Of a stretch of 64,000 nt of DNA, positions 15,701-23,427 are shown one piece after another. Within the stretch, counting starts at the first letter, position 1. Every line of letters starts with the position of its first letter. The DNA lies in the NCBI GenBank assembly GCA_036835325.1, contig DAITMF010000012.1, forward strand, positions 8,448 to 72,447, written 5' to 3'. The position numbers were made by a program, and so were the translations under genes. The notes beneath the pieces are model-generated. The model worked only from the letters and a program-made list of their open reading frames with translations, was not told where the DNA came from and did no database searches. This stretch comes from CAMCHP01 sp036835325 (lineage in GTDB: Bacteria; Bacteroidota; Bacteroidia; Flavobacteriales_D; Sanyastnellaceae).

Positions 15701-18634
15701 GGCAGCGGTGTTTACACCTTTGAATGGCTGCCACAAGCCGAGTGTTTCTTCGCAGGAGCCAATCAGGCCGACATTTCGAACCTCTTTGATTGTGAGTACA
15801 CTGTTATTGTTACTGACGACACAGGCTGTTCAGTTCAGGCTACTGTGAACTTGGAAGCACCACAGGTGATGGACATCTTTGTGTCGACCACCAATTTCGA
15901 CGGAGGCTACAACGTGAGCTGCTTTGGATCGAACGATGGGCAGATTTCGGTTACCGTTTCAGGCGGCACCCCTGATTGCACCACCTTCGCACCGGAATGC
16001 TACAACTATGATTGGTCGAGCTGTGACCCAGTGAACGTTCCGGGCTCAAGTTTCCAAGGCAATCTTGTTGCCGGAACTTACTGCGTATTGGTTACCGACG
16101 CAAACGGATGCGTTGCAACAACACAGATTCCAATCACCCAACCCGACCCAATTGAAAGTTCAGGAAGCATTTCTGATTACAACGGATTCGGTATTAGCTG
16201 CCCAGGCGAATGCGACGGTTTCATTACACCGAACATAACCGGAGGCAGTGACAATTACATTTTCTACTCATGGATTGAGGGTGAGATTGGCACCAATTCT
16301 CCGAACGCGACTACGTTGACTGATTTGTGCGCAGGCACCTACACCCTCCAAGTGATTGACACCAACGGTTGTGAAGAGTTTATCACTTTCGAATTGACAG
16401 AGCCTACTCCTATCGAAATCACTGTAGATAACATTACCCCCGTTACCTGCTACCAAGGCAATGACGGTGCGATTGTTGTGTCAGCTACAGGCGGTACCGG
16501 AGATTACACGTTCGTATGGAACGGCGGAGTGCTGTTTGGTAACATCCTTGCAAACCTTACAGCAGGAACCTATGAACTGGTTGTAACCGATACCAACGGC
16601 TGTTCAGAGACCGTTTCAGTGGAAGTAACCGAACCCGAACCGTTCATCGTAACGGCTTCGGCTTTCCTTACACCCGGAGGAGTATTTAACATCGATTGCG
16701 CCGGAGAGTCAACAGGCAGCATCAATGCGGTGATTGAAGGTGGTAACCCTGACTACCTAATCGAATGGAGTGGCCCCGGCATTGTAAATCCATCCATCCT
16801 TAACCAAAATAACCTCTCAGCAGGAACGTACACAATTGTGGTTACCGACGCTGAAGGCTGCGAAACGCAAGCAACGGTTGAGATCACAGAACCGGAAGAG
16901 CCCCTTGTGGTTACAGCCGTTGTTTCCCTGTATCCAAGCGGTTCTGAAGTGAGCTGTTTTGGTGCATGCGACGGTTCAATCGACCTAACGGTCACCGGCG
17001 GTACCCAGCCTTACACTTTCCTTTGGGAGCTTCAAGATGTAAGCGGCAACTTTGCATTCACTGAAGATGTGCAAGATCTCTGCGCTGGTATGTACGAAGT
17101 GCTCGTTGCCGACGCAAACGGCTGTGAAGAATTGCTCATGTTTGAAATCACCCAGCCTGAACAGCTTCAGTTGAATGCGGTTTTGAGCAACTTCAATGGA
17201 TCGAACACAAGCTGTGCTGAAAGTTGCGATGGCACGTTGGAGATTGCCCCCTCAGGAGGTTTACCTGACTACACCATTGAATGGCTTTTGAACTCAGAAC
17301 CCATCACGGTGAGCAATGATTTGCTTGAAAATCTTTGTGCAGGCGATGTTGTTGAGATCACCCTGACCGACGTAGTTGACTGCTCAATTAATCAAACTTT
17401 TGTTATCTCCGGTCCTGTGCCTATCACCCTTGATGCGGTGGTGACGCAAATCAGCTGCAATGGTGAAGCAGATGGAGCGATTGACATTACCGTTACAGGT
17501 GGTACCGGCGTTGTTACCATCGTTTGGGACCCTGTAAGCGGTGGCGATGACCTCACCAACCTCGAGGCAGGAACTTACTGTGTAACTGCCACCGACGAAA
17601 ACGGATGTGAAGTTGAAGCGTGCTATGAGATCATTGAGCCTCAAGTGTTGACCGCTGTGCTTTCAACCACCAACGCCAACTGCGGCGCATGCGATGGTAC
17701 TCTTCAGCTCACCATCACGGGAGGTACTGCGCCATTCAGCATTGAGTACACCGGACCAACGGCTGTTGCCGATGACGCTACGAGCGCCGATGAACTTTGT
17801 ACGGGCAGCTATTCTGCAGTTGTTACAGATGCCAACGGCTGTGAAGTCGTTGTTTCAGCCGACGTTGATGGTCCGCTTCCGATTCTTGTTTCAGGCACGA
17901 CCGAGCAACCCTTGTGTTACAGCGACTGCGACGGTTTGATCCAAGCCACCGTAACGAACGCTATTGAGCCTGCAACCTTTATTTGGACGGATGAGTCTGG
18001 CGCCGAAGTGGGCACGGGTGCTGAGTTGGCAAACATTTGCGACGGCTTGTTTACCTTGAATGTGGTTGACGCCAATGGCTGTACTCAGCAAGCTCAGTTC
18101 GTTATTATGCAGCCTGACAGCATCACGATTAACGGCTTCTCGCCTCTTCTGCCAAATGGGTACGGTGTGAGCGCCTTTGGCGCGAGCGATGGCAGCATTG
18201 AAACCGATGTTACCGGTGGAAGCCCTGATTATACGCTTGATTGGTCAGGTCCGACAGGGATTGGTGTTGACACTGAAAACCCTAGCGGTTTGGCAGCAGG
18301 CAACTACAACTTGATGGTCACCGATGCGAACGGCTGTGTGAAAGACACCATCATTGTGGTGATTGGTCCGGATGACCTCACACTGCCAACCGGTTTCACG
18401 CCGAACGGTGATGGCCTAAATGACAACTTCGTAATCCTCGGAGTTGATTTGCACCCGGTGAACACCTTCAAAGTGTTCAACCGCTGGGGAAGCCTTGTTT
18501 ACGAGAAAAACAATTATCAGAACGAATGGGATGGCCGTAACAATGACGGAGAGGAGTTGCCCGATGCAACTTACTTCGTGTTGTTCGAAGCTTCAGGTCG
18601 TCAGTTTGCCACCTATGTTGACCTCCGTCGTTAA
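12743..18634 (+). CDS. Giant T9SS-secreted adhesin: choice-of-anchor L, 17 SprB-type repeats, type B sorting domain
   Basis: 1963-aa cell-surface protein. I start it at ATG 12743, where a signal peptide begins (FLAALFAGLQGYSQ); an upstream ATG at 12656 overlaps the preceding gene and lacks a leader. Order of modules: a choice-of-anchor L domain (residues about 25-280, with FIFASEEYLEW); a Calx-beta-like module (about 300-385); an Ig/PKD-like module (about 395-470); then 17 tandem SprB-type repeats (about 468-1879), each with GGT-type turns, AGTY and VTDxNGC; and a type B T9SS sorting domain at the end (TGFTPNGDGLNDN, FNRWG, PDATYF). Relatives include the gliding adhesin SprB. The next genes encode PorP/SprF and an OmpA protein, the usual partners for type B cargo. 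Likely role: adhesion or gliding surface filament. Confidence 0.93.
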   Translation: MKDFTFSRILGFLAALFAGLQGYSQLALDFAQTPEQMAQNLVGVGVEIFNVQVTAADGSYAYYTSTGTEIGTSQGILLTTGQAINAIGPNDETGLPQLSGTTCLNCDLYDNGFPGSPLLTIANGGLNTFDATTFEFDVVPQGDSISFDFIFASEEYLEWVGSSFNDVFGFFVSGPNVGVDVNIALIPGTSDPVAINSVNHITNTQYFFHNENPPGQGIQYDGFTTGLTASIGNLEPCEVYHIKLIIADGSDRLYDSAVFVGQLNSNPITITTSTVGGTEFMVEGCNDGTVQFTSTFVPNADLPVNFTLTGDAVFGVDYTTDPDLNLFYDAVNDFYTLFIPAGQTSVSFDILPIGDGLPEGQETITIQIVDQLCEGFLFQSSVDFNIIDEIEVSIDPASSTICNGQCVTLTGTALTDGSASFAWDPSTAVSDPLSLVVEVCPTTTTTYTLTSTLANCEVSASATVTVTEPTITFDVTNITCIDGSSGEIRPSIFNATPPYTYNWTFNGNPISTSEELIGVSEGTYCLTIVDSEGCTTTACTDVIEDQVLTIVDFEFSQYTCSAISCNGASDGSITIDVEGGTGAYTYSWTDAGNNPIAGDATANNLQAGTYTVTVTDDLGCEVTGVYTLVEPTPLDIEVVGTVDILCSGEETGVATVTSTGGCSPYFYNWSHNANLTTPVATGLGAGVYEVSVTDANGCTSAGTVTIVINEPGAPVSVTVDSVTSYPGGFNVSCPDAEDGGIEITVAGGIPGYFYQWTHVQTGDTYFTEDLTGVPCGTYNLVVTDSNDCIAQETVVLTCVPDWTVSADITPNPCGAPNAGLGEITLTIGGSHGGPYTVDWTGPSCPCTGDAITGLDSGTYTATITDVLGCTFVQNFSVGTNDAFVVTANITPADCGNACSGAIDLTITPSEVDLIVWSGPNGFTSNDADITGLCAGVYEVTITDADCEETFTYVVSEPEPIVVEFIDVVPPICFGQNNGSVTATATGGSGVYTFEWLPQAECFFAGANQADISNLFDCEYTVIVTDDTGCSVQATVNLEAPQVMDIFVSTTNFDGGYNVSCFGSNDGQISVTVSGGTPDCTTFAPECYNYDWSSCDPVNVPGSSFQGNLVAGTYCVLVTDANGCVATTQIPITQPDPIESSGSISDYNGFGISCPGECDGFITPNITGGSDNYIFYSWIEGEIGTNSPNATTLTDLCAGTYTLQVIDTNGCEEFITFELTEPTPIEITVDNITPVTCYQGNDGAIVVSATGGTGDYTFVWNGGVLFGNILANLTAGTYELVVTDTNGCSETVSVEVTEPEPFIVTASAFLTPGGVFNIDCAGESTGSINAVIEGGNPDYLIEWSGPGIVNPSILNQNNLSAGTYTIVVTDAEGCETQATVEITEPEEPLVVTAVVSLYPSGSEVSCFGACDGSIDLTVTGGTQPYTFLWELQDVSGNFAFTEDVQDLCAGMYEVLVADANGCEELLMFEITQPEQLQLNAVLSNFNGSNTSCAESCDGTLEIAPSGGLPDYTIEWLLNSEPITVSNDLLENLCAGDVVEITLTDVVDCSINQTFVISGPVPITLDAVVTQISCNGEADGAIDITVTGGTGVVTIVWDPVSGGDDLTNLEAGTYCVTATDENGCEVEACYEIIEPQVLTAVLSTTNANCGACDGTLQLTITGGTAPFSIEYTGPTAVADDATSADELCTGSYSAVVTDANGCEVVVSADVDGPLPILVSGTTEQPLCYSDCDGLIQATVTNAIEPATFIWTDESGAEVGTGAELANICDGLFTLNVVDANGCTQQAQFVIMQPDSITINGFSPLLPNGYGVSAFGASDGSIETDVTGGSPDYTLDWSGPTGIGVDTENPSGLAAGNYNLMVTDANGCVKDTIIVVIGPDDLTLPTGFTPNGDGLNDNFVILGVDLHPVNTFKVFNRWGSLVYEKNNYQNEWDGRNNDGEELPDATYFVLFEASGRQFATYVDLRR
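14143..18378 (+). repeat. 17 tandem SprB-type protein repeats
   Basis: By hand I count 17 successive units of about 75-95 residues. Each unit begins near a Pro-hydrophobic strand, has a Cys-x-G or related motif before DGxI, a central GGT/GGS turn with an aromatic-x-W pair, then AGTY, VTDxNGC and a closing EP/QP. The units are diverged at DNA level, with no near-identical copies, so the array looks old rather than recently amplified. Most units keep a Cys pair; the last (about 18120-18378) has SAFG where others have SCFG and so loses one Cys. Confidence 0.88.
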
Positions 18635-18646
18635 TCGCAAAGCCTT

Positions 18647-19576
18647 ATGAAACGAATCATCACCCTTTTCATCGCCTTCCTTGGTTTGGTTCAGATGAGC
18701 CAAGCCCAGCAGGAATTGATGGTTAGCCAGTACATGTTCAATGGACTTCTTTTGAACCCGGCCTATGCCGGCACAAGAGACTATTGGTCAGCCACTGCGC
18801 TTCACCGCAGCCAATGGATGAAGTTCGAAGGAGCGCCGACTACGCAAGTTGTGGGCATCGACGGATCCATTGCAAAAGATCGCTTAGGTGTAGGTCTTGT
18901 GGTTAACAACGACCGTATTGGTATCACGTCGGCTCTTGATGTATCGGCCAACATTGCTTACCACTTGCAACTTACCGCGAAGAGTACGCTTTCGTTCGGT
19001 CTTCGTGCAGGCGCAGCTTCTTACAGCGCGCGTTTGAGTGAATTGGTAGCATGGGATCCGGGCGACAATGTGTATGCCACCGGAGATATCCAAGGGCAGT
19101 TTGTACCGAAGTTTGGTTTTGGTATGTACTGGCACAATGACCGCTATTATGCAGGTTTGTCGGTTCCTTTGGTTTACTCCATTGACGATGCCATCATCAT
19201 TGACAATTCGGTTACCAGCAACTACTTTACGCAGCACTACTATTTCAACGCCGGAGGTGTGTTCGATGCAGGAGCGAACTTGGCGATTAAGCCATCGTTC
19301 TTGGTGAAGTACCACCCATCGGCTCCTGTGCAGGTTGACCTCAACTGTAACTTTCTTATTTACCGCCGCCTTTGGCTTGGAGCAGGTCTCCGCACAGGTG
19401 ATGCGTTGATTGGTATGATTGAGTACAACATTACACCTCAACTGCGCATGGGCTACGCCTATGATTACACCCTGAGTGACATCAACACCTATTCAAGCGG
19501 TTCACATGAAGTGATGCTCGGTTTTGATTTCGGCTCAGACATCCTAGTCAAAAAACGTTCACCGCGATACTTCTAA
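18647..19576 (+). CDS. PorP/SprF family T9SS outer-membrane protein
   Basis: 309-aa outer-membrane barrel of the PorP/SprF family. The signal peptide ends at AQAQQ; the hallmark start of the mature protein is present (SQYMFNGLLLNPAYAG), followed by regularly spaced amphipathic strands and the ending GFDFGSDILVKKRSPRYF. In Flavobacterium, SprF is needed for secretion and attachment of SprB, and PorP-like proteins hold type B cargo at the cell surface. Placement 12 bp after the giant adhesin makes that protein its probable partner. The gene is 3 bp from the OmpA-type gene, in one operon. Confidence 0.93.
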   Translation: MKRIITLFIAFLGLVQMSQAQQELMVSQYMFNGLLLNPAYAGTRDYWSATALHRSQWMKFEGAPTTQVVGIDGSIAKDRLGVGLVVNNDRIGITSALDVSANIAYHLQLTAKSTLSFGLRAGAASYSARLSELVAWDPGDNVYATGDIQGQFVPKFGFGMYWHNDRYYAGLSVPLVYSIDDAIIIDNSVTSNYFTQHYYFNAGGVFDAGANLAIKPSFLVKYHPSAPVQVDLNCNFLIYRRLWLGAGLRTGDALIGMIEYNITPQLRMGYAYDYTLSDINTYSSGSHEVMLGFDFGSDILVKKRSPRYF

Positions 19577-19579
19577 ACC

Positions 19580-21565
19580 ATGATTAAGACATCCATCCGT
19601 CTCACTCTTATAGCCATGACCTTGGTGTTTCTAGGGTCATGTGCCCGCGTGAACCTCAAAGACGGCATGCAGGCTTACGATGAACTTCGTTACCAAGATG
19701 CCATTCAGCATTTGGGCAAAGGCTTGGAAAAGCTTGACGATGAGTCTGCTCGCCGCGCATACGCTGCATCGTTGTACCAAACCCATCGATTTGCTGAGGC
19801 ACGCGTTCAATATGAAATTCTTGCAGCTAAACCGGGCTTCAGTGATGCAGATCGCATTAACTACGGGCGCACACTTATGGCGTTGAAGCAGTACGAAGAT
19901 GCCGAAGCCGTGTTCAATGGGATTTTATCCCGCGACCCAAACAACAAAGTTGCGCAGAGTTTGAGCACTTCAAGTAAACGCGCTCCGGCAATGCGCCGAG
20001 ACTCAAGTTTGTACGACGTAAGTCAAGTGTTTACTGAAGGGCTAACCACTGCGTATGCTCCATTTGTAAAAGATGGGAAAGTCTATTTCTCCGGCTCCAA
20101 AACCGTTGTTGGCGAAAAAGACGCATATACCGGTTTGGGCTTCACTGACCTGTACGTTGCCCCTTTGAATGGGCCAAACATGAGCAAGCCTGAAAAAGTA
20201 GCCGGTGTGAACGGTTCGTACCACGACGGTATCGCAACCCTTTCACCTGACGGGTCGACCATGGTTTTGACCCGCAGCAACTACAGCACCGGAAAAAAAC
20301 TTGAGGTGAATGACCAGTCGGTCAATACCATGCAGCTCTACACTTCAACGATGAGCGAAGATGGGAAGTGGAGCACACCTGTGCTTTTGCCGTTCTGCAA
20401 ATCATCGAACATGTATGCCCACCCGAGCTTTTCACCGGACGGTAAAATGCTCTACTTCTCATCTGACATTTCGGATGGTTTTGGAGGGATGGATTTGTAC
20501 AGCGTAAGCTTTGAAAACGGCTCGTGGGGTACGCCTAGCAACCTCGGCGCCAGCATTAATACTGCGGGGAATGAAGTGTTCCCTAGCTTCCGCTCGGCTG
20601 ATTCACTTTATTTCAGTTCGAATGCACACCAAACCCTTGGAGGATTGGACATTCTTTACAGCGTTAAGCGAGGCAACAGCTGGGGTGAGCCTGTTCAACT
20701 CCCTTACCCTGTTAATACCAGTTTTGACGATTTCGGCATGGCCTTCACCAATGACGGAACTACCGGCTTCTTCTCTTCGGACCGTTCAGGACGTGACAAC
20801 ATTTACGCCTTTATCGCCAACGACAACGCCTACAGTTTAAGCGGCCTTGTCACCCGGAAATACGATGGTACACCCATCGAGGGTGCTAAAATCACCATTC
20901 AAAACCTTACCGACGGCACCGAAGAGGTGTTCATGAGCGATGAGCTCGGTATGTTTGAGAATGCGCTCACCGGAGGGAAGGATTACAAAATCAAGGTGGA
21001 GAAAGACGGGTTCTTTGCTGTTTCGGAGAACGTTTCTACGAAGAACAGTTCAGGCGATCGCGAAGTGAAATTGAACCTTGAATTGCTTGACTTGAGCAAT
21101 CCCGATGACACAGCCAACACCGGCGGTGACAATGGCTCAGGCAATGGAGACAACACCGGTTCAGGAAACCAAACAGGTGATGGTAAGCTACCCAAAGGGA
21201 TCAATGCAAACTCACCTTACCAGATTCCAAACATCCTTTGGGATTATAACAAAGCCGACATTCGCGAAGACGCGCGGCCGTACCTCGACTACATTGCGAA
21301 ATTGTTGCGTGATAACCCCGGTTTGAAAGTGGAGGTAAGCTCACACGCTGACGCCCGTGGCAGCGATTTCTACAACGATGAACTGTCAAACCGCCGTGCC
21401 CAAGCCGTATCGCAGTACCTGGTAAGCAAAGGGGTTAAGCGTTCGATGTTGATTAGTCGCGGCTACGGCAAGCGAAAGCTACTGAACCAATGCAGCGATG
21501 GCGTCGAGTGCACCGAAGCTCAGCACCAAGTCAACCGCCGAACTGAGTTCAAAGTCATCAATTGA
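19580..21565 (+). CDS. TPR-PD40-CarbReg-OmpA lipoprotein (PorE-like)
   Basis: 661-aa lipoprotein linking outer membrane and peptidoglycan. Leader LIAMTLVFLGSC with lipobox; TPR-like helical repeats (residues about 25-135); a WD40-like PD40 beta-propeller (about 145-415, repeated SPDG and FSSD elements); a carboxypeptidase regulatory-like beta-sandwich (about 420-500, GTPIEGAKI and DELGMF); a Gly/Asn/Asp-rich linker (about 508-535); and a C-terminal OmpA peptidoglycan-binding domain (SHADARGS, LSNRRAQAV, NRRTEF). This architecture matches PorE/SprE-linked T9SS components encoded after PorP genes. It probably anchors the PorP/adhesin complex to the cell wall. A bidirectional terminator follows. 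Confidence 0.9.
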   Translation: MIKTSIRLTLIAMTLVFLGSCARVNLKDGMQAYDELRYQDAIQHLGKGLEKLDDESARRAYAASLYQTHRFAEARVQYEILAAKPGFSDADRINYGRTLMALKQYEDAEAVFNGILSRDPNNKVAQSLSTSSKRAPAMRRDSSLYDVSQVFTEGLTTAYAPFVKDGKVYFSGSKTVVGEKDAYTGLGFTDLYVAPLNGPNMSKPEKVAGVNGSYHDGIATLSPDGSTMVLTRSNYSTGKKLEVNDQSVNTMQLYTSTMSEDGKWSTPVLLPFCKSSNMYAHPSFSPDGKMLYFSSDISDGFGGMDLYSVSFENGSWGTPSNLGASINTAGNEVFPSFRSADSLYFSSNAHQTLGGLDILYSVKRGNSWGEPVQLPYPVNTSFDDFGMAFTNDGTTGFFSSDRSGRDNIYAFIANDNAYSLSGLVTRKYDGTPIEGAKITIQNLTDGTEEVFMSDELGMFENALTGGKDYKIKVEKDGFFAVSENVSTKNSSGDREVKLNLELLDLSNPDDTANTGGDNGSGNGDNTGSGNQTGDGKLPKGINANSPYQIPNILWDYNKADIREDARPYLDYIAKLLRDNPGLKVEVSSHADARGSDFYNDELSNRRAQAVSQYLVSKGVKRSMLISRGYGKRKLLNQCSDGVECTEAQHQVNRRTEFKVIN

Positions 21566-21585
21566 TTTGCGCTCCTAATGCGCAT

Positions 21586-21616
21586 AAAAAAAGGCCGCAA
21601 ATTGCGGCCTTTTTTA
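21586..21616. terminator. Bidirectional Rho-independent terminator
   Basis: Stem GGCCGC/GCGGCC (21593-21598 with 21604-21609), extended by AA/TT pairs, with a 6-7 base T run on each strand. It separates the adhesin operon (plus) from the convergent TPR-like gene (minus). Confidence 0.92.
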
Positions 21617-21634
21617 TTGATTGAACTTGCAGGT

Positions 21635-23161
21635 TCACACGGCACGACGTTGCCCAACGGCGACATCGTTTGTTGACAGATGGCCTTCGGCCCATCCGAC
21701 GAAGTCGAAAAACTTCAGAACGATACGGTCTTCGGGTTCAAGAGCACGCTGACGAACATCAACCAAGAAGGTTTCGAAATGCTTGCGGCGGTCAGAATCG
21801 CTTGTAGTCCGGATGAGCTTACGAACGTATTCGATGACCATTTTCTCCAAGCCGTAATCGCGTTGACGCTTTGAAAGGTAGCGTTGAGTCGACTTGGTGA
21901 TGTACTCAAGCAAGTCGTAATTGCCTAGCTCGTAGTGCACGACCAAGTTGAAAAGGCGTGCGTAGCTGTAAACGTCTTGGCGCAATGTATTCTCGTTATC
22001 GTTGAGTACTTTATTGAGCCACTGGAGTGACTTGTTGTAGTTACCGGTTGAAAAATAGAAGCTGGCGATTTGGTAGGAGAAGGTAAGCACCTGCTCTTTG
22101 TGCAGTTTACCTTCGCTGTCGGCCATACCTTCTGTGATTTCATCAACAACTGCGTAGCCGCGCTCGTAGTCTTTGGTGAGTTGCGCAATTTGAAGTTCAG
22201 CAACCGTTGCGTTCTTGAAAATGCTCAAGAGTATGTCAGTGCTTGCAAACTCACGCTCTTCAGCAAGCTTGCGCATTTCAGCTGTGCGCACCAACGCTTC
22301 TTGGTACTGCTTGCTATCAATCAGGCAGAAGATGATGTAATTCAGTGTTTTAACATAGCGTTTTGCCAGATCTTGACGCAGATGCGGGTTTTCGTCTACG
22401 ATTTCTTTCACCCGCATGAACTTGGCTTGGGCGACATCGTAATTGCCCTCGGCAATGTTGCAAAATCCTTGGGTGTAGTAACAGATTGTGGCTGCACGCT
22501 TCGACAATGCCGTATTTTTCCCCTTGATGAGTGGGTGATTCTTGATTTCGTCGACGATGTTTTTCTCTTCTTCGTTACGGACGAAACCTCCGCTGCGGAA
22601 CACGTAATTGATCTTTGAGTAGAGAACGTGGTACGCCGCAAGGTTGCGGAGTTTCTCGATGACTTCTTGCTCTTCGCGGATCAACAGATCGAGGTCTTTG
22701 GTAAATTGGCCGTCTTCAAGCGCTTCTTCGAGGAGCATCTTCTCCCAGCTAATGAGTTCGAAGAGGTAGTAAAACTTCTCGTGGTCAATCGCGAGTTTCT
22801 TCGCTCGCATCAAAAACTTGTTGCATTCTTTAAAGAGTGCCTTGTTGTAGAGAATTTCGATGTTCTTGATTTCCTGCTTCAACACCGAACTTACGCTGTT
22901 GTCGGCGTGGTAGGCCCGAAGGCTTTTGAGGATTAGCTTGTACAGGTGATTTTTTTCAGAAGGAAAATGCTTGATGAAAATCTCCTTGCGAAATTGCTGT
23001 TTGATTGCGCCCTCGTCGTAGTCTACTTGACGATCAATCGCATCAAAAATCTTCAGGTAGTTCTTATCACCCGTTTGCAACGACGATGAAAGTTTGAAAA
23101 AGCGCTTCTCACTTTTGGTGAGCGACTTAATCAGGTCGAACAGTTCTGTTGACGGCTTCAT
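21635..23161 (-). CDS. TPR-like helical protein, Bacteroidota-specific, function unknown
   Basis: 508-aa, almost wholly alpha-helical cytosolic protein with no signal peptide or membrane segment. The N-terminus (MKPSTELFDLIKSLTKSEKRFFK) is a signature I associate with a conserved Bacteroidota family of about 500 aa that lacks an assigned function. The middle (residues about 230-430) shows TPR-like helix pairs such as GNYDVAQAKF and GNYNKSLQWLNKVL. I start it at ATG 23161; an in-frame ATG at 23233 would add a Cys-rich 24-residue stretch out of character with the family. The upstream intergenic region carries a minus-strand terminator and other hairpins. It might be a scaffold or regulator, but nothing in the sequence decides this. 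Confidence 0.85.
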   Translation of the reverse strand: MKPSTELFDLIKSLTKSEKRFFKLSSSLQTGDKNYLKIFDAIDRQVDYDEGAIKQQFRKEIFIKHFPSEKNHLYKLILKSLRAYHADNSVSSVLKQEIKNIEILYNKALFKECNKFLMRAKKLAIDHEKFYYLFELISWEKMLLEEALEDGQFTKDLDLLIREEQEVIEKLRNLAAYHVLYSKINYVFRSGGFVRNEEEKNIVDEIKNHPLIKGKNTALSKRAATICYYTQGFCNIAEGNYDVAQAKFMRVKEIVDENPHLRQDLAKRYVKTLNYIIFCLIDSKQYQEALVRTAEMRKLAEEREFASTDILLSIFKNATVAELQIAQLTKDYERGYAVVDEITEGMADSEGKLHKEQVLTFSYQIASFYFSTGNYNKSLQWLNKVLNDNENTLRQDVYSYARLFNLVVHYELGNYDLLEYITKSTQRYLSKRQRDYGLEKMVIEYVRKLIRTTSDSDRRKHFETFLVDVRQRALEPEDRIVLKFFDFVGWAEGHLSTNDVAVGQRRAV

Positions 23162-23264
23162 AGGCTTTGGTTTCCTCGTTGGACAGTGCGAACATTTAGC
23201 ACTCCAATAATACAGATACAAGCATCCTAGCACCTACCCTACCGTGCCGAAAAAAAACAGTTAT

Positions 23265-23301
23265 AAAAAAGAGGCCGACGCTTATTAAATAATTGTCGGC
23301 C
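23265..23301 (-). terminator. Minus-strand terminator-like hairpin
   Basis: Stem GGCCGAC/GTCGGCC (23273-23279 with 23295-23301) with a 15-base AT-rich loop. On the minus strand two bases and then six T follow (23270-23265). It lies 104 bp upstream of the TPR-like gene start and after the separate terminator at 23386-23425, so it may end a short independent transcript. Confidence 0.6.
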
Positions 23302-23385
23302 CCTATTCCACTCTGCCCTATGTTCGCAGTGTATCATCCGTTTCCTTGTTTCTCGGATGAATGCGAACAGGTTTATTTCTCGTGT
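23266..23385 (-). ncRNA. Candidate small RNA between two terminators
   Basis: The 266 bp between the TPR-like gene and the T9SS protein gene contain no reading frame but three separate hairpins. The middle one is an interrupted stem: 23321-23328 pairs with 23362-23369 (TGTTCGCA/TGCGAACA) and 23334-23340 with 23354-23360 (TCATCCG/CGGATGA), around a 13-base loop. With the minus-strand terminator at 23265-23301, a transcript of about 110 nt could be made. No clear promoter box was found, and it could instead be a leader of the downstream gene. It does not fold as a tRNA. Confidence 0.3.
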
Positions 23386-23425
23386 AAAAACCGCAGGCGT
23401 CAACGGAGGCCTGCGGTCTTTTTTT
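23386..23425. terminator. Bidirectional terminator after the 716-aa T9SS gene
   Basis: Perfect 9-bp stem ACCGCAGGC/GCCTGCGGT (23390-23398 with 23409-23417) and a 10-base loop. Five T follow on the minus strand and seven T on the plus strand. It lies just past the stop of the minus-strand T9SS cargo gene. Confidence 0.88.
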
Positions 23426-23427
23426 GG

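Noticed and set aside
14143..18378. SprB repeat array considered as CRISPR or tandem DNA repeat
   Set aside because: Units are diverged at DNA level, lie in one continuous reading frame, and lack identical short repeats with spacers.
23321..23369. Possible tRNA or tRNA-like structure
   Set aside because: Only two stacked stems around one loop; no TPsiC or anticodon arm and no CCA-adjacent acceptor pattern.
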